Shown piece after piece: positions 9,215 through 19,630 of a stretch of DNA of 64,000 nt. The position numbers and the translations under genes are program-made. The first letter of the stretch is position 1. Each line of letters starts with the position of its first letter. Source of the stretch: an uncultured bacterium (GTDB taxonomy: Bacteria > Bacteroidota > Rhodothermia > Rhodothermales > UBA10348); contig CALIKL010000023.1 of the NCBI GenBank assembly GCA_938018055.1, positions 1 to 64,000 on the forward strand. Direction: 5' to 3'. The notes under the pieces are model-generated. The model had not been told where the DNA came from and did no database searches. It saw only the letters and a program-made list of their open reading frames with translations.

Positions 9215-10824
9215 CCCGCCTCCCTTTTTCTTCCTTCTCGTCGTTTTCCGGACTCTTTCGGGACTATACCGAATCCCCCGCCGAGCTCGCTGACTTCTTT
9301 AACGGCGACTATCGCGATCCGGACGCTTTGGCTGCATCATGCACCTCTGCAGCTTCCTCGCATGCCAATCGCGACACGCTTGTTCGCGTGATGCAGGCGC
9401 AGGCCGATGCATTCGGGGTTCGTGAAGCGACGGATCATCTGATTCAGAAACTGGCCGATCCGGCCTCCGCGGCCGTGGTCACGGGGCAGCAGCTTGGATT
9501 GCTTGGAGGTCCGCTTTACACAGCGTACAAAGCGCTCACGACCATCCAGCTCGCGCAAGATCTGGAAGCGAAGACCGGGCGCCCCGTTGTACCTGTGTTC
9601 TGGCTTGAAGGAGAAGATCACGACTTTGAGGAAGTTGCCTCAGCCGGTCTCCTCAAAGGAGACGATCCAGGAAAGATCACCTACCTCCCGGACTCGGACG
9701 ATCAAGTCGGCAATGCAATCGGGCGTATGACCGTGACGCCGGGTATCGAGCGGGTGCTTGAGGACCTGGAGCACGTCCTTCCGCCCACGGATTTTCGGGA
9801 AGAGTTGCTCTCTGATATCCGGGATGCCTACGCTCCCGGAACGTCTATGATCAAGGCATTTGTCACCCTCATGGAGCGGATCCTGGGTCCAGGACGTATT
9901 GCTTACCTGTCCCCGGATGATGCCGACCTGAAAGCATCCGTTCGAGATCTCTTCCGGAAAGAGCTCGATGATTTTGACTCATCTTCCTCGCTCCTGCGAG
10001 CAACCAGCGCGAAGCTGGAAGCCACGTGGCACGTACAGGTTCAAACTGATCCGACCAACCTGTTCATTCACGGGGACGGAAGACGGGCTGCCATTGATGC
10101 GATCGAAGGAGGATTCCAAACCCGTGACGGAGAGACGATGTCGAGCGACGAAGCCCTTGCTCGACTGGAAGACGATCCGGGAGCTTTCTCGCCAAATGTG
10201 GTCATGCGTCCGCTCATGCAAGATTGGGTCCTTCCTACCGCAGTGTACGTAGCCGGGCCGGGCGAAGTCGCCTATTTCGCCCAGTTCAAGGATCTCTATG
10301 ATTGGGCCGGTTTGCATATGCCCATCATCTACCCCCGGGCATCGGTAACGCTACTTGAGCGACGTATTGGCCGGGTGCTTGAAAAGTCGGAACAGACTAT
10401 ACCTGCTTTTGAGGATCAGGTGGACAAGCTGTTCCGCGACATGGTTCTCGGCAACATGGATGTGGATATAGAGGAAGCCTTCAAAGAGGCAGCTTCAGGC
10501 ATCCACCAGGCCATCAATGACATCAAGCCCGCCATCGAAGGGGTCGACCGGTCACTGATCAAATCGGCCGAAGCGACACGCGCCGCCTTCATGAAGGAAT
10601 GGTCGCAGCTGAAGGGCAAAGTGATCAAGTCCGAGAAGCAACAGCACGACGTGCTGCGTGGGCAGCTTGAGCGGGCTTCTTCTGCGCTTTTTCCAATGGG
10701 AATCCCGCAGGAGCGCTATCTCTCGCCCGTATATTTCCTCAACAAGTACGGTCCGGATTTCTTCTCTGGACTAACAGATCGACTGGACCTCGATACCTCC
10801 GCGCATCAGGTCCTGGACATCTGA
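9211..10824 (+). CDS. bshC: Bacillithiol biosynthesis cysteine-adding enzyme BshC
   Basis: 'VVTGQQLGLLGGPLYTAYKALTTIQLAQDLEAKTGRPVVPVFWLEGEDHDFEEV' BshC signature. Confidence 0.93.
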   Translation: MTRLPFSSFSSFSGLFRDYTESPAELADFFNGDYRDPDALAASCTSAASSHANRDTLVRVMQAQADAFGVREATDHLIQKLADPASAAVVTGQQLGLLGGPLYTAYKALTTIQLAQDLEAKTGRPVVPVFWLEGEDHDFEEVASAGLLKGDDPGKITYLPDSDDQVGNAIGRMTVTPGIERVLEDLEHVLPPTDFREELLSDIRDAYAPGTSMIKAFVTLMERILGPGRIAYLSPDDADLKASVRDLFRKELDDFDSSSSLLRATSAKLEATWHVQVQTDPTNLFIHGDGRRAAIDAIEGGFQTRDGETMSSDEALARLEDDPGAFSPNVVMRPLMQDWVLPTAVYVAGPGEVAYFAQFKDLYDWAGLHMPIIYPRASVTLLERRIGRVLEKSEQTIPAFEDQVDKLFRDMVLGNMDVDIEEAFKEAASGIHQAINDIKPAIEGVDRSLIKSAEATRAAFMKEWSQLKGKVIKSEKQQHDVLRGQLERASSALFPMGIPQERYLSPVYFLNKYGPDFFSGLTDRLDLDTSAHQVLDI

Positions 10825-10860
10825 GTCGCTTTTCGACTCGCACAATTCCTATCCAGCGGC

Positions 10861-13566
10861 ATGGCTGATTATCCCTTCCAGGACATTGAGCAGAAGTGGC
10901 AACACTTCTGGGAGACGGAACGAACGTTCCGTACGCCCGAAAACCCGGACACGTCCAAACCGAAATATTATGTCCTGGACATGTTTCCCTACCCTTCGGG
11001 TGTCGGTCTCCATGTCGGGCATCCGCTTGGCTATATCGCAACGGATATCATCGCGCGATACAAGCGGATGAAAGGCTTCAATGTGTTGCACCCCATGGGT
11101 TTTGATGCATTTGGATTACCTGCTGAGCAATTCGCGGTCGAGCATGGCGTACACCCACGCGTCACGACAGAGAAGAACATCGACAACATGCTGCGCCAGC
11201 TGAAAGCGCTCGGTCTCAGTTACGACTGGGATCGCAAACTGGCCACCACGGATGTCGACTACTACAAGTGGACCCAGTGGATCTTCCTTCAGCTGTTCAA
11301 CTCCTGGTACGATGAGCAGGCTGGCCAGGCCCGCCCAATCAGTGAATTGGAAGTACGGTTTGCCAAGGAGCGTACCGATTGGTCCTCCCTTTCTGAGTCC
11401 GAACGCGAGTCCATCCTGTCCGAGCATCGTTTGGCCTTCCTGGACGAGGTACCGGTCAACTGGTGTCCTGCGCTCGGAACGGTGCTTGCCAATGAGGAAG
11501 TCACCAACGAAGGACGAAGTGAGCGCGGAAACCATCCTGTATTCCGCCGTCCGCTCAAGCAGTGGATGCTGCGTATCACGAAGTATGCCGATCGTCTGAT
11601 TGAAGATCTCGATGATGTTGACTGGCCTGAGCCCGTCAAATTGATGCAGCGTAACTGGGTAGGACGCAGCGAAGGTGCCAATGTCGACTTCAAGGTCGAA
11701 GGTCACGATGCCACCATCCGGGTATTCACGACGCGCCCGGATACGCTCTTTGGAGCCACCTACATGGTCCTTGCGCCGGAACACGCGCTGGTTGACGAAC
11801 TGACCACGGATGCTTATCGCGATGCCGTCGCAGCGTACCGCAAAGAGGCCGCAGGTAAGACGGATGTCGACCGAATGGCCGAATCCAGAATCAAGACTGG
11901 CGTCTTCACGGGCGCCTACGCCATGAATCCGGCTGGTGGAGGCCTTATCCCGATCTGGGTTGCCGACTATGTCTTGATGGGATACGGGACGGGGGCAATC
12001 ATGGCTGTGCCTGCCCAGGATGAACGCGACTGGGAGTTTGCCGAGGTCTTCGATCTTCCCATTATCCGCACGGTCCAACCACCTGAGGGTTGGGAAGGAA
12101 AAGCGTTTACCGGCGATGGCCCGGCAATCAACTCCGACTTTCTGAATGGTCTTGGAGTGCGTGCCGCCAAAGCCCGCATGATTGAGTGGCTGGAAGAAGA
12201 AGGGCACGGAGAAGGGACGATTACCTACAAATTGCGCGACTGGCTCTTCAGTCGGCAGCGCTACTGGGGTGAACCGTTCCCTATTCTTCGAGGAGAGGAT
12301 GGAAGTGTTCGCGCTGTGGAGGAAAGCGATCTTCCTGTCACGCTTCCTCCAATGGAAGACTTCAAGCCGACGGCCTCTGATGATCCCGATGCGCCACCGC
12401 GTCCGCCACTGGCGCGTGCAGATGAATCTTGGCGTATCGTGGAGATTGATGGCAAGCGCTACGAGCGCGAATTGAATACGATGCCGCAATGGGCCGGCTC
12501 ATGCTGGTACTACCTGCGTTTCATCGATAACCAGAATGATGGCGTCTTCGCCGATCCTGCCCGTGAATCGTACTGGATGGGGAATAATGGCGTTGATCTG
12601 TATATCGGTGGCGTCGAGCACGCCGTGCTTCACCTGCTCTATGCGCGCTTCTGGCACAAAGTGCTCTTCGATCTGGGTCGCGTTTCAACCAAAGAGCCAT
12701 TTGGTCGCCTCTTCAACCAGGGTTATATCCAGGCCTATGCCTATCGGGATGAGCGCGGAATAGCGGTGGACGCCACGAAGGTGGTTGACCAGGATGGCAA
12801 GCCGGCCATGGAAGTGCAGGACCAGCCCGGCCGCCTGTTCTTCTACGAAGGGGAATCGGTAACCCAGGAGTACGGAAAGATGGGCAAGAGCCTGAAGAAT
12901 TCCGTTTCTCCCGACGAAGTCAATGAAGTTTACGGATGTGATACGCTGCGTCTGTACGAGATGTACATGGGACCGCTTGAAGCGTCAAAACCATGGAATA
13001 CACGCGATATCGTGGGAGTGAACCGCTTCTTGCGTCGTATCTGGCGCAATTTTGTCGACGAGGAATCAGGCTCCTTGTTGGTTTCGGAAGTCGAACCCAC
13101 GGACGACCAGATGCGGGCTTTGCACCGGACCATTGAACGGGTTTCGGGCGACATGGAGCGGCTTTCATTCAATACGGCCATCGCTGGTCTGATTGAATTG
13201 CTTTCTGCCTGGGTCTCCCTGGATGCGATCCCACGAGCCCTTGCTGGTCCGTTCGTGCTGATGCTGGCTCCGTTGGCCCCACACATGTCAGAGGAACTCT
13301 GGCAGCGGCTGGGTAATGATGCATCACTCGCCTACGAACCATGGCCGATGGCGCAAGAAAAATGGCTCGTCGACGAGTCAATCACGTTGGCTGTTCAAGT
13401 CAATGGCAAGGTTCGCGGTACGATATCCGTGCCCGCAGATTCCTCAAAAGAAGCGATCATTGAAACCGCCAAGGCGGACGAAAATGTCGCTCGCCATGTC
13501 GAAGGCAAGGAAGTCCGCAGGGAAATCTATGTCCCGGGACGCCTCGTCAATATTGTCGTAGGTTGA
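10861..13566 (+). CDS. leuS: Leucyl-tRNA synthetase
   Basis: HIGH-like 'MFPYPSGVGLHVGHPLGY', KMSKS-like 'KMGKSLKN', leucine-type editing domain. Confidence 0.97.
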   Translation: MADYPFQDIEQKWQHFWETERTFRTPENPDTSKPKYYVLDMFPYPSGVGLHVGHPLGYIATDIIARYKRMKGFNVLHPMGFDAFGLPAEQFAVEHGVHPRVTTEKNIDNMLRQLKALGLSYDWDRKLATTDVDYYKWTQWIFLQLFNSWYDEQAGQARPISELEVRFAKERTDWSSLSESERESILSEHRLAFLDEVPVNWCPALGTVLANEEVTNEGRSERGNHPVFRRPLKQWMLRITKYADRLIEDLDDVDWPEPVKLMQRNWVGRSEGANVDFKVEGHDATIRVFTTRPDTLFGATYMVLAPEHALVDELTTDAYRDAVAAYRKEAAGKTDVDRMAESRIKTGVFTGAYAMNPAGGGLIPIWVADYVLMGYGTGAIMAVPAQDERDWEFAEVFDLPIIRTVQPPEGWEGKAFTGDGPAINSDFLNGLGVRAAKARMIEWLEEEGHGEGTITYKLRDWLFSRQRYWGEPFPILRGEDGSVRAVEESDLPVTLPPMEDFKPTASDDPDAPPRPPLARADESWRIVEIDGKRYERELNTMPQWAGSCWYYLRFIDNQNDGVFADPARESYWMGNNGVDLYIGGVEHAVLHLLYARFWHKVLFDLGRVSTKEPFGRLFNQGYIQAYAYRDERGIAVDATKVVDQDGKPAMEVQDQPGRLFFYEGESVTQEYGKMGKSLKNSVSPDEVNEVYGCDTLRLYEMYMGPLEASKPWNTRDIVGVNRFLRRIWRNFVDEESGSLLVSEVEPTDDQMRALHRTIERVSGDMERLSFNTAIAGLIELLSAWVSLDAIPRALAGPFVLMLAPLAPHMSEELWQRLGNDASLAYEPWPMAQEKWLVDESITLAVQVNGKVRGTISVPADSSKEAIIETAKADENVARHVEGKEVRREIYVPGRLVNIVVG

Positions 13567-13610
13567 GCCCTGCTTGATCCCAGTCCTCCCAGGATCCGCG
13601 CATTCCCATA

Positions 13611-14381
13611 ATGAGCACACTTCCCAAGTTTGATGTACTGGCTGTCGGCTCCCATCCGGATGATGTGGAGCTGGGCTGTGGTGGGACCATTGCTTCCCTG
13701 GTGGATGCTGGATACCGAGTCGGTATTCTGGATCTGACGCGCGGAGAGCTTGGATCACGGGGTACCCCGGATGTGCGGGAGCAAGAGGCTTCGGAGGCGG
13801 CCGATATTCTGGGCGTTGAGCGCCGCGTCAACCTGGGTATTCCTGATGGCAACATCAAGAACTCCAAAAAGAACCGGCTCAAGGTAATTACCGAACTTCG
13901 TGCGATACGCCCAGACATCTTGTTGATACCAGCTCCGGATTGCCGTCACCCGGATCATCCCCAAGGAGCCCGTTTGGTGGCAGATGCCTCGTTTGAGGCA
14001 GGGCTGTCAATGATGAAAACGTTTGACTCGTCCGGCCTGGTACAGCCAACATGGCGACCCCTCCACATCTTGCACTACATGCAGTCCATTCCTTTCGAAC
14101 CCACCCTGGTCGTCGATGTCAGCGCTTACTGGGCGAAGCGGAATGAGGCTGTTCGAGCATTCGGGTCGCAGTTCCACACCGGAGCCGATAATGCAGGTTC
14201 GGATGATCAACCGGAGACCTTCATCTCCAATCCCGCTTTCATGGATTGGTACGATGCCCGTGCGCGCACCTATGGCTACCGGATTGGTGCCACCTTTGGT
14301 GAACCATTCCTCTATCGTCACGGTCCGATCGGTACGGACGATCTGGTAGACATGCTAAAAAAAGAAAAGCCGTTCCGATAG
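13611..14381 (+). CDS. bshB1: Bacillithiol biosynthesis deacetylase BshB1 (PIG-L family)
   Basis: 'VLAVGSHPDDVELGCGGTIASLVDAGYRVGILDLTRGELGSRGTPDVREQEA' PIG-L/BshB1 motif. Confidence 0.92.
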   Translation: MSTLPKFDVLAVGSHPDDVELGCGGTIASLVDAGYRVGILDLTRGELGSRGTPDVREQEASEAADILGVERRVNLGIPDGNIKNSKKNRLKVITELRAIRPDILLIPAPDCRHPDHPQGARLVADASFEAGLSMMKTFDSSGLVQPTWRPLHILHYMQSIPFEPTLVVDVSAYWAKRNEAVRAFGSQFHTGADNAGSDDQPETFISNPAFMDWYDARARTYGYRIGATFGEPFLYRHGPIGTDDLVDMLKKEKPFR

Positions 14382-14395
14382 TCGGAAACGGCTTT
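14366..14395 (-). terminator. Intrinsic terminator for the minus-strand transcript, overlapping the bshB1 3' end
   Basis: AAAGCCGTTCCGA-TAG-TCGGAAACGGCTTT hairpin; read on the minus strand it is followed by TTTTCTTTTTTT; the loop is the bshB1 stop codon. Confidence 0.8.
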
Positions 14396-14556
14396 ATCAA
14401 AACGAAGTCGTGTGGATAGAGTCTAGCGTCGCCAGGTCAGAATGACGCGGTTTCCTCCCTGCTGCAAGGCAAGCCCCGTGCGCATCGACGTGTCAGTATG
14501 AGAGAGCGGACCTGGGATAAATTCAGATCCCCCGCTTACAGGCTAGCCTGTTGACT

Positions 14557-15183
14557 TCAGGGAAGCCGCTGGAGCTGTACGGGCTCAGAACGATTCAGCA
14601 GGGTACCCTCGGAACTCAATGCTAGAATCCAGACGGGTGAAGAATTGACCGTATCATCGACGTCCGACAGAGCCACACGCGTGTCTTGTGTTCTGGCGAT
14701 GATGGCTGCTTCCCCCAATTCAGCGTCAAATCGCATGAGCTGGTATGAGGATGCTCCTTCAATGGCCTGCCATTCCAAGGTCACTTGCTCTCCACTGACA
14801 GTAGGCAGCCATTGCGGTTCTTGTAGCACATCCTGAATCCGTGATGTGTTAAGCGCGACGAGCGCTACGGCAATGGTCAGAATCAACACAGCGCCTGCAA
14901 AGAAGGCGGTCATCTTCCAGTACGCCTTATCGTCCTGCTGCGGTCGAAGCCAGATCCTCCGTCCGCCAGAATGTGAGAGGCGCGCATCAGGCACCTTTGT
15001 ATGGGAAGCTCCGTCTCCAGTCTCGACGGTATCCATGGCCTGCTGTGCCATCGCGAGCATGTCGCGGGCGTCTTCATGTGTGGTCAGATAGGTAACAATT
15101 TCGCGTCGCAGATGGTCTGGCAGCTCCCCTGTCAAAAAGGCTGCAAGCATGTACTCCTCAGACTGCTCGAGTGGTCGAGACAT
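14557..15183 (-). CDS. Membrane-anchored protein, anti-sigma-factor-like N-terminus and fibronectin-III-like C-terminus
   Basis: Short cytosolic N-term 'FLTGELPDHLRREIVTYLTTHEDAR', one TM 'MTAFFAGAVLILTIAVALVAL', C-term 'VTLEWQAIEGASSYQLMRFD'. Confidence 0.6.
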   Translation of the reverse strand: MSRPLEQSEEYMLAAFLTGELPDHLRREIVTYLTTHEDARDMLAMAQQAMDTVETGDGASHTKVPDARLSHSGGRRIWLRPQQDDKAYWKMTAFFAGAVLILTIAVALVALNTSRIQDVLQEPQWLPTVSGEQVTLEWQAIEGASSYQLMRFDAELGEAAIIARTQDTRVALSDVDDTVNSSPVWILALSSEGTLLNRSEPVQLQRLP

Positions 15184-15365
15184 GTAATTGGCTCCGGAAA
15201 CCCTGGTAGAGGATGTTGCGGAATCGTGTCAGGGCAGATTGACACACGAGTGTTCGATGTATCATTACGAGACAATCCTGCGGATTTGCGTGCCTTTTAA
15301 CTATTTCCTGCTGGCCTGCCCCGCAATGCTTGATCGCCTCGACACGGGACACCATATTGCGCTTC

Positions 15366-17030
15366 ATGGATCGCGATCTCCACTCCATACAGCAAGCCCG
15401 GTCACTCCTTCGAAAAGCGAGAGCCGCCTGGACGACCTACCATACTTTCGACCAGGAAAAAGTTGATGCCATTGTCCGTGCCATGGTTCGGGCAGGTATC
15501 GAGGCCTCAGAGCGCCTTGCTGTAATGGCAGTGGAGGAAACCGGATTCGGAAGAGTTGAATCCAAGATCAAGAAAAACCTTTTTGCTACGCAAACGCTTG
15601 CAGAACGTATGCGTGGCATGAAGACGTGTGGCATCATTGGCACCACGGATGAGGGAAAAGTTTGGGAGGTCGCCAATCCCATGGGAATCGTGGCCGCGCT
15701 GGTTCCGTCGACGAATCCGACGTCAACGGCCATGTACAAAGCCATCATCAGCGCCAAGGCACGTTGTGGCGTCGTCTTGAGTCCGCATCCCCGTGCGAAG
15801 AATTGTACCCTTGAGGCATTGCGGGTGGTAGCTACGGCAGCATATCGCGCCGGCGCACCAGAAGGACTCTTCGCCTGCATGACGGAAATATCCGTAGAAG
15901 GTACTCATGCGCTTATGGGCGACGAGGAGACCGATGTCATACTGGCTACGGGTGGCTCTGCCATGGTCAAAGCCGCCTATTCAAAAGGAAAGCCGGCCTT
16001 TGGAGTCGGCTCGGGTAATGTGCCGGTCTACGTGGATCGTACGGCGGATGTTGTGAAGGCAGCCAAGGACATTATTTCAGGCGTCACATTTGACTGGGGT
16101 ACCCTTTGCTCGACCGAACGCAGCATTGTTGCTGATCAACCTGCGTTTTCGAGACTCTTAGATGCTCTGAGAGCTGAAGGGGCCCATTTGGTCACCGAGG
16201 AAGAAAAGGCGCTATTGCGCGCATACGTAGTCCCGGGCGGCCGATTGAATATCGATCAGATCGGTAAGGCTCCGGTTGACATCGCGGCCGCAGCCGGATT
16301 CCATGTTTCAGAGTCCACCACCGCACTCGTTGCGCAGGTGACCCAGGTCGGCAAACAGGAGCCGTTGTCGATGGAAACGCTGTCTCCGATCCTCAGCCTG
16401 TATGTGGAAGACGGTTGGCAAGCTGGTTGCGACCGATGCAAGGAGATTCTGGACTTCGGCGGTATCGGCCATACGTTGGGTATTCACGCGGGCAGTGAAC
16501 GCATCATCCGCGCTTTCGCCCTGGAAAAACCGGCCATGCGTATTGTGGTCAATTCCGTGTGTGCACTCGGATCGGTCGGCTATACCACTGCCCTTTTCCC
16601 CGCCATGACCCTGGGACCCGGTACGATCGGGGGGTCCATCACAGGCGACAACATTTCGCCAAGGCACCTGCTGAATATCAAGCGGGTTGCCTTTGAGACG
16701 GCACCAATCAACAAGCCCGCGCACTCCCGAAAGGATCCACCAACCGCACCCGTTTCAGATTCACGGATCGGTGATTTCGCTCCCGCTTCCCCCGCCCCAC
16801 GAACCGCATCCTGGATGGAGTCCATGGACGCGCGCCTGCGTGAACGAACCAGTGGCAAGCGCACGAACAACAAGCATGACAAGACGCCTCCCCGTTCTGC
16901 GCCCAAGGCCGACGGCTCCGTGGCCCCAAAAGCCCCCCAATCCACGGCAGGGTTGGATGACGCTCCGCCGGCATCCCCAGGGTTGAGCACGCAGAAAATA
17001 GATGAGTTGGCAACCCGATTCCGCAAGTAA
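15366..17030 (+). CDS. CoA-acylating aldehyde dehydrogenase (EutE/PduP/SauS-like) with low-complexity C-terminal extension
   Basis: 'NPTSTAMYKAIISAKARCGVVLSPHP', catalytic 'DWGTLCSTERSIV', 'GPGTIGGSITGDNISPRHLLNIKRVAFE'; ~100-aa Pro/Ala/Lys-rich tail ending in 'LSTQKIDELATRFRK'. Confidence 0.88.
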   Translation: MDRDLHSIQQARSLLRKARAAWTTYHTFDQEKVDAIVRAMVRAGIEASERLAVMAVEETGFGRVESKIKKNLFATQTLAERMRGMKTCGIIGTTDEGKVWEVANPMGIVAALVPSTNPTSTAMYKAIISAKARCGVVLSPHPRAKNCTLEALRVVATAAYRAGAPEGLFACMTEISVEGTHALMGDEETDVILATGGSAMVKAAYSKGKPAFGVGSGNVPVYVDRTADVVKAAKDIISGVTFDWGTLCSTERSIVADQPAFSRLLDALRAEGAHLVTEEEKALLRAYVVPGGRLNIDQIGKAPVDIAAAAGFHVSESTTALVAQVTQVGKQEPLSMETLSPILSLYVEDGWQAGCDRCKEILDFGGIGHTLGIHAGSERIIRAFALEKPAMRIVVNSVCALGSVGYTTALFPAMTLGPGTIGGSITGDNISPRHLLNIKRVAFETAPINKPAHSRKDPPTAPVSDSRIGDFAPASPAPRTASWMESMDARLRERTSGKRTNNKHDKTPPRSAPKADGSVAPKAPQSTAGLDDAPPASPGLSTQKIDELATRFRK

Positions 17031-17148
17031 GTCTGCTGATTCAATACCGAGGATCTTCGCATCCGCAAATTGACTCGGGACGCCTTGAACCGGTATATTT
17101 GGCGTTCTTATCCCTTTTTCAATCAATCTTGTACGCCCGGTAAGCCCC

Positions 17149-17718
17149 ATGGCAGATACGAGTGATTTCCGGAACGGCTTCACGATGGAATGGAACAACG
17201 GAATCTGGTCCATTGTCGAGTTCCAGCACGTAAAGCCCGGCAAGGGCGGCGCATTCGTGCGCACGAAGCTCAAAAACGTCTCCAACGGAAAGGTTGTGGA
17301 CAACACCTTCCGCGCTGGCGAGAAGGTAAATGAGGTCCGCGTCGAGAGGCGTTCATTCCAATTCCTGTACGAAGACGACCTCGGACTCCACTTCATGAAT
17401 ACCGATACCTACGAGCAGATCAATCTGCCCGTCGATGCGGTACAGGGACGGCAGTTCATCAAGGAAGGAGCGAACATCGATATCCTGATGCACTCGGAAA
17501 CCGAGAAACCGCTCACGACGGAGATTCCGAATGCCGTCGAACTGCTGGTCACCCAGTGTGACCCCGGTCTGAAAGGAGACACCGCCACGGGCGCCACAAA
17601 ACCGGCCACCGTTGAAAGTGGAGCGACCGTCCAGGTCCCGCTGTTCATCAACGAGGGCGACGTCATCCGAGTTAATACGGACCGAGGAGATTACATTACG
17701 CGAGTCAGCACCGGTTGA
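17149..17718 (+). CDS. efp: Elongation factor P
   Basis: '[38 protein letters not shown]'; three-domain EF-P. Confidence 0.96.
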   Translation: MADTSDFRNGFTMEWNNGIWSIVEFQHVKPGKGGAFVRTKLKNVSNGKVVDNTFRAGEKVNEVRVERRSFQFLYEDDLGLHFMNTDTYEQINLPVDAVQGRQFIKEGANIDILMHSETEKPLTTEIPNAVELLVTQCDPGLKGDTATGATKPATVESGATVQVPLFINEGDVIRVNTDRGDYITRVSTG

Positions 17719-17789
17719 CCCTTCAGGGAGAACAAGAATGGTCTCCCCACCAAGCTGACTTCGCACCCACAGAAGCGAGAGGAATCCAC

Positions 17790-18257
17790 ATGGATTTGAA
17801 ACACCTTCGAGAAGTGCTCGAGCTCGTCGCCGAGTGTGACGTATCCGAGGTAGAAATCGAAGAGGAGGATCTTCGTCTGGTCATCCGGAAGCACGCTCCG
17901 GTCCAGGCCCCTCAGGTCACCTATGCAACGGCTCCTGCACCTGCAGTAGCTCCCGTTCCGGCGGCTTCGACTCCGGCGGCTGAATCAGCTCCTGCAGCAG
18001 AGCCAGCCGGACCGTCTGGTACGGAAATCCGAGCTCCGATCGTGGGCACATTCTACGCTGCTCCCAACCCGGATTCGGATGCTTTCGTGAAAGTCGGCCA
18101 GAAAGTCAGCACCGGCGATACGCTCTGTATCATTGAAGCCATGAAGCTGATGAACGAAATCGAAAGTGAAGTGACGGGTACCGTCACCGCCATTCTCGTG
18201 GATAACGCCACGCCGGTTGAATTCGATCAGCCGCTCTTCGTCATCGATCCGAGCTGA
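17790..18257 (+). CDS. accB: Acetyl-CoA carboxylase biotin carboxyl carrier protein
   Basis: Pro/Ala linker and biotinyl motif '[13 protein letters not shown]'. Confidence 0.95.
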   Translation: MDLKHLREVLELVAECDVSEVEIEEEDLRLVIRKHAPVQAPQVTYATAPAPAVAPVPAASTPAAESAPAAEPAGPSGTEIRAPIVGTFYAAPNPDSDAFVKVGQKVSTGDTLCIIEAMKLMNEIESEVTGTVTAILVDNATPVEFDQPLFVIDPS

Positions 18258-18271
18258 ACGGGACCGATCCT

Positions 18272-19630
18272 GTGATCAAAAAAGTCCTTATTGCCAACCG
18301 CGGTGAAATCGCGCTTCGCATCCTTCGAACGTGCCATGAGATGGGGCTGGAGACGGTTGCCGTCTACTCTACGGCAGATCGCAATTCGCTGCATGTGCGT
18401 TTTGCCGATGAGGCCGTGTGTATTGGTCCCCCTGCAGGACGTGATTCCTATCTGCGTTTCGACCGGATCATCGCGGCTGCCGAAGTAACCGGTGCCGATG
18501 CTATCCACCCCGGCTATGGCTTCCTGGCCGAGAATGCGGATTTTTCTGCCATCTGTCAGGACCACGATCTGAAATTCATTGGTCCGGATCCGAATACGAT
18601 TCGGTTGATGGGCGACAAAAGCTTGGCCAAGGACACCATGGCCAAAGCGGGCGTCCCCGTGGTACCGGGGTCTGACGGCGAGGTAGCAGGTGCAAAGGCG
18701 GGGAAAAAGATCGCCGATGAGATGGGCTACCCCGTCATGATCAAGGCCAGTGCCGGTGGCGGCGGTCGTGGTATGCGTGTGGTGCACAAAGCCGAAGATT
18801 TCGAACAGCAGTTCACTACGGCCAGCAACGAGGCCGAAGCCGCGTTTGGCAATGGAGGGTGCTACGTAGAAAAGTTTGTAGCCGGGCCTCGTCACGTTGA
18901 AATCCAGATTCTGGGAGACGGCAAGGGCAATGTGATCCATTTCGGAGAGCGCGAATGCTCCATTCAGCGCAGGCATCAGAAGCTGCTTGAGGAGTCCCCC
19001 TCCCCTGTCGTGGATGAAGACTTGCGCCGTCGGATGGGAGAAGCGGCTATCAAGGGTGCGAAAGCTGTCAACTATGAAGGGGCAGCCACGGTAGAGTTCT
19101 TGCTGGATAATCAGGGGAATTTCTACTTCATGGAAATGAACACCCGCATTCAGGTGGAGCATCCGGTAACGGAAGAAGTCGCCGACTGTGACCTGATTGA
19201 ATACCAGATTCGGGTAGCCATGGGGGAAAACATTCGCGAGCGCGATATCCGGTTGGATGGCCACGCCATCGAATGCCGCATTAATGCGGAAGACCCGTTC
19301 CGGAATTTCTCTCCATTCCCGGGTACCATCACCACGTTCCATCCTCCAGGAGGACACGGAGTCCGTGTGGATACCCATGTGTATTCCGGCTACCAAATCC
19401 CGCCGCATTACGACTCGATGATCGCCAAGTTGATCGTGCGTGCCCGAACGCGGGATCTGGCCATCCAGAAAATGATTCGCGCGCTTGATGAGTTCGTCAT
19501 CGAAGGCGTGAAAACGACTATCCCGTTCCACCAGCAGTTACTGCGTGATGAGCGGTTCATTCAGGGTGACTTCGACACCCGTTTCCTCGAATCTTTTACC
19601 CTCCAGGAGTACGAAGATGCAATTTCCTGA
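18272..19630 (+). CDS. accC: Acetyl-CoA carboxylase biotin carboxylase subunit
   Basis: '[23 protein letters not shown]', '[10 protein letters not shown]', '[16 protein letters not shown]'; GTG start. Confidence 0.96.
   Translation: MIKKVLIANRGEIALRILRTCHEMGLETVAVYSTADRNSLHVRFADEAVCIGPPAGRDSYLRFDRIIAAAEVTGADAIHPGYGFLAENADFSAICQDHDLKFIGPDPNTIRLMGDKSLAKDTMAKAGVPVVPGSDGEVAGAKAGKKIADEMGYPVMIKASAGGGGRGMRVVHKAEDFEQQFTTASNEAEAAFGNGGCYVEKFVAGPRHVEIQILGDGKGNVIHFGERECSIQRRHQKLLEESPSPVVDEDLRRRMGEAAIKGAKAVNYEGAATVEFLLDNQGNFYFMEMNTRIQVEHPVTEEVADCDLIEYQIRVAMGENIRERDIRLDGHAIECRINAEDPFRNFSPFPGTITTFHPPGGHGVRVDTHVYSGYQIPPHYDSMIAKLIVRARTRDLAIQKMIRALDEFVIEGVKTTIPFHQQLLRDERFIQGDFDTRFLESFTLQEYEDAIS

Noticed and set aside
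11116-12489. 457-aa minus-strand ORF antisense to leuS
   Set aside because: Shadow ORF in high-GC coding DNA; composition not protein-like and leuS on the other strand is unambiguous.
18227-19531. 434-aa minus-strand ORF antisense to accC
   Set aside because: Shadow ORF; the plus strand encodes a clear biotin carboxylase.
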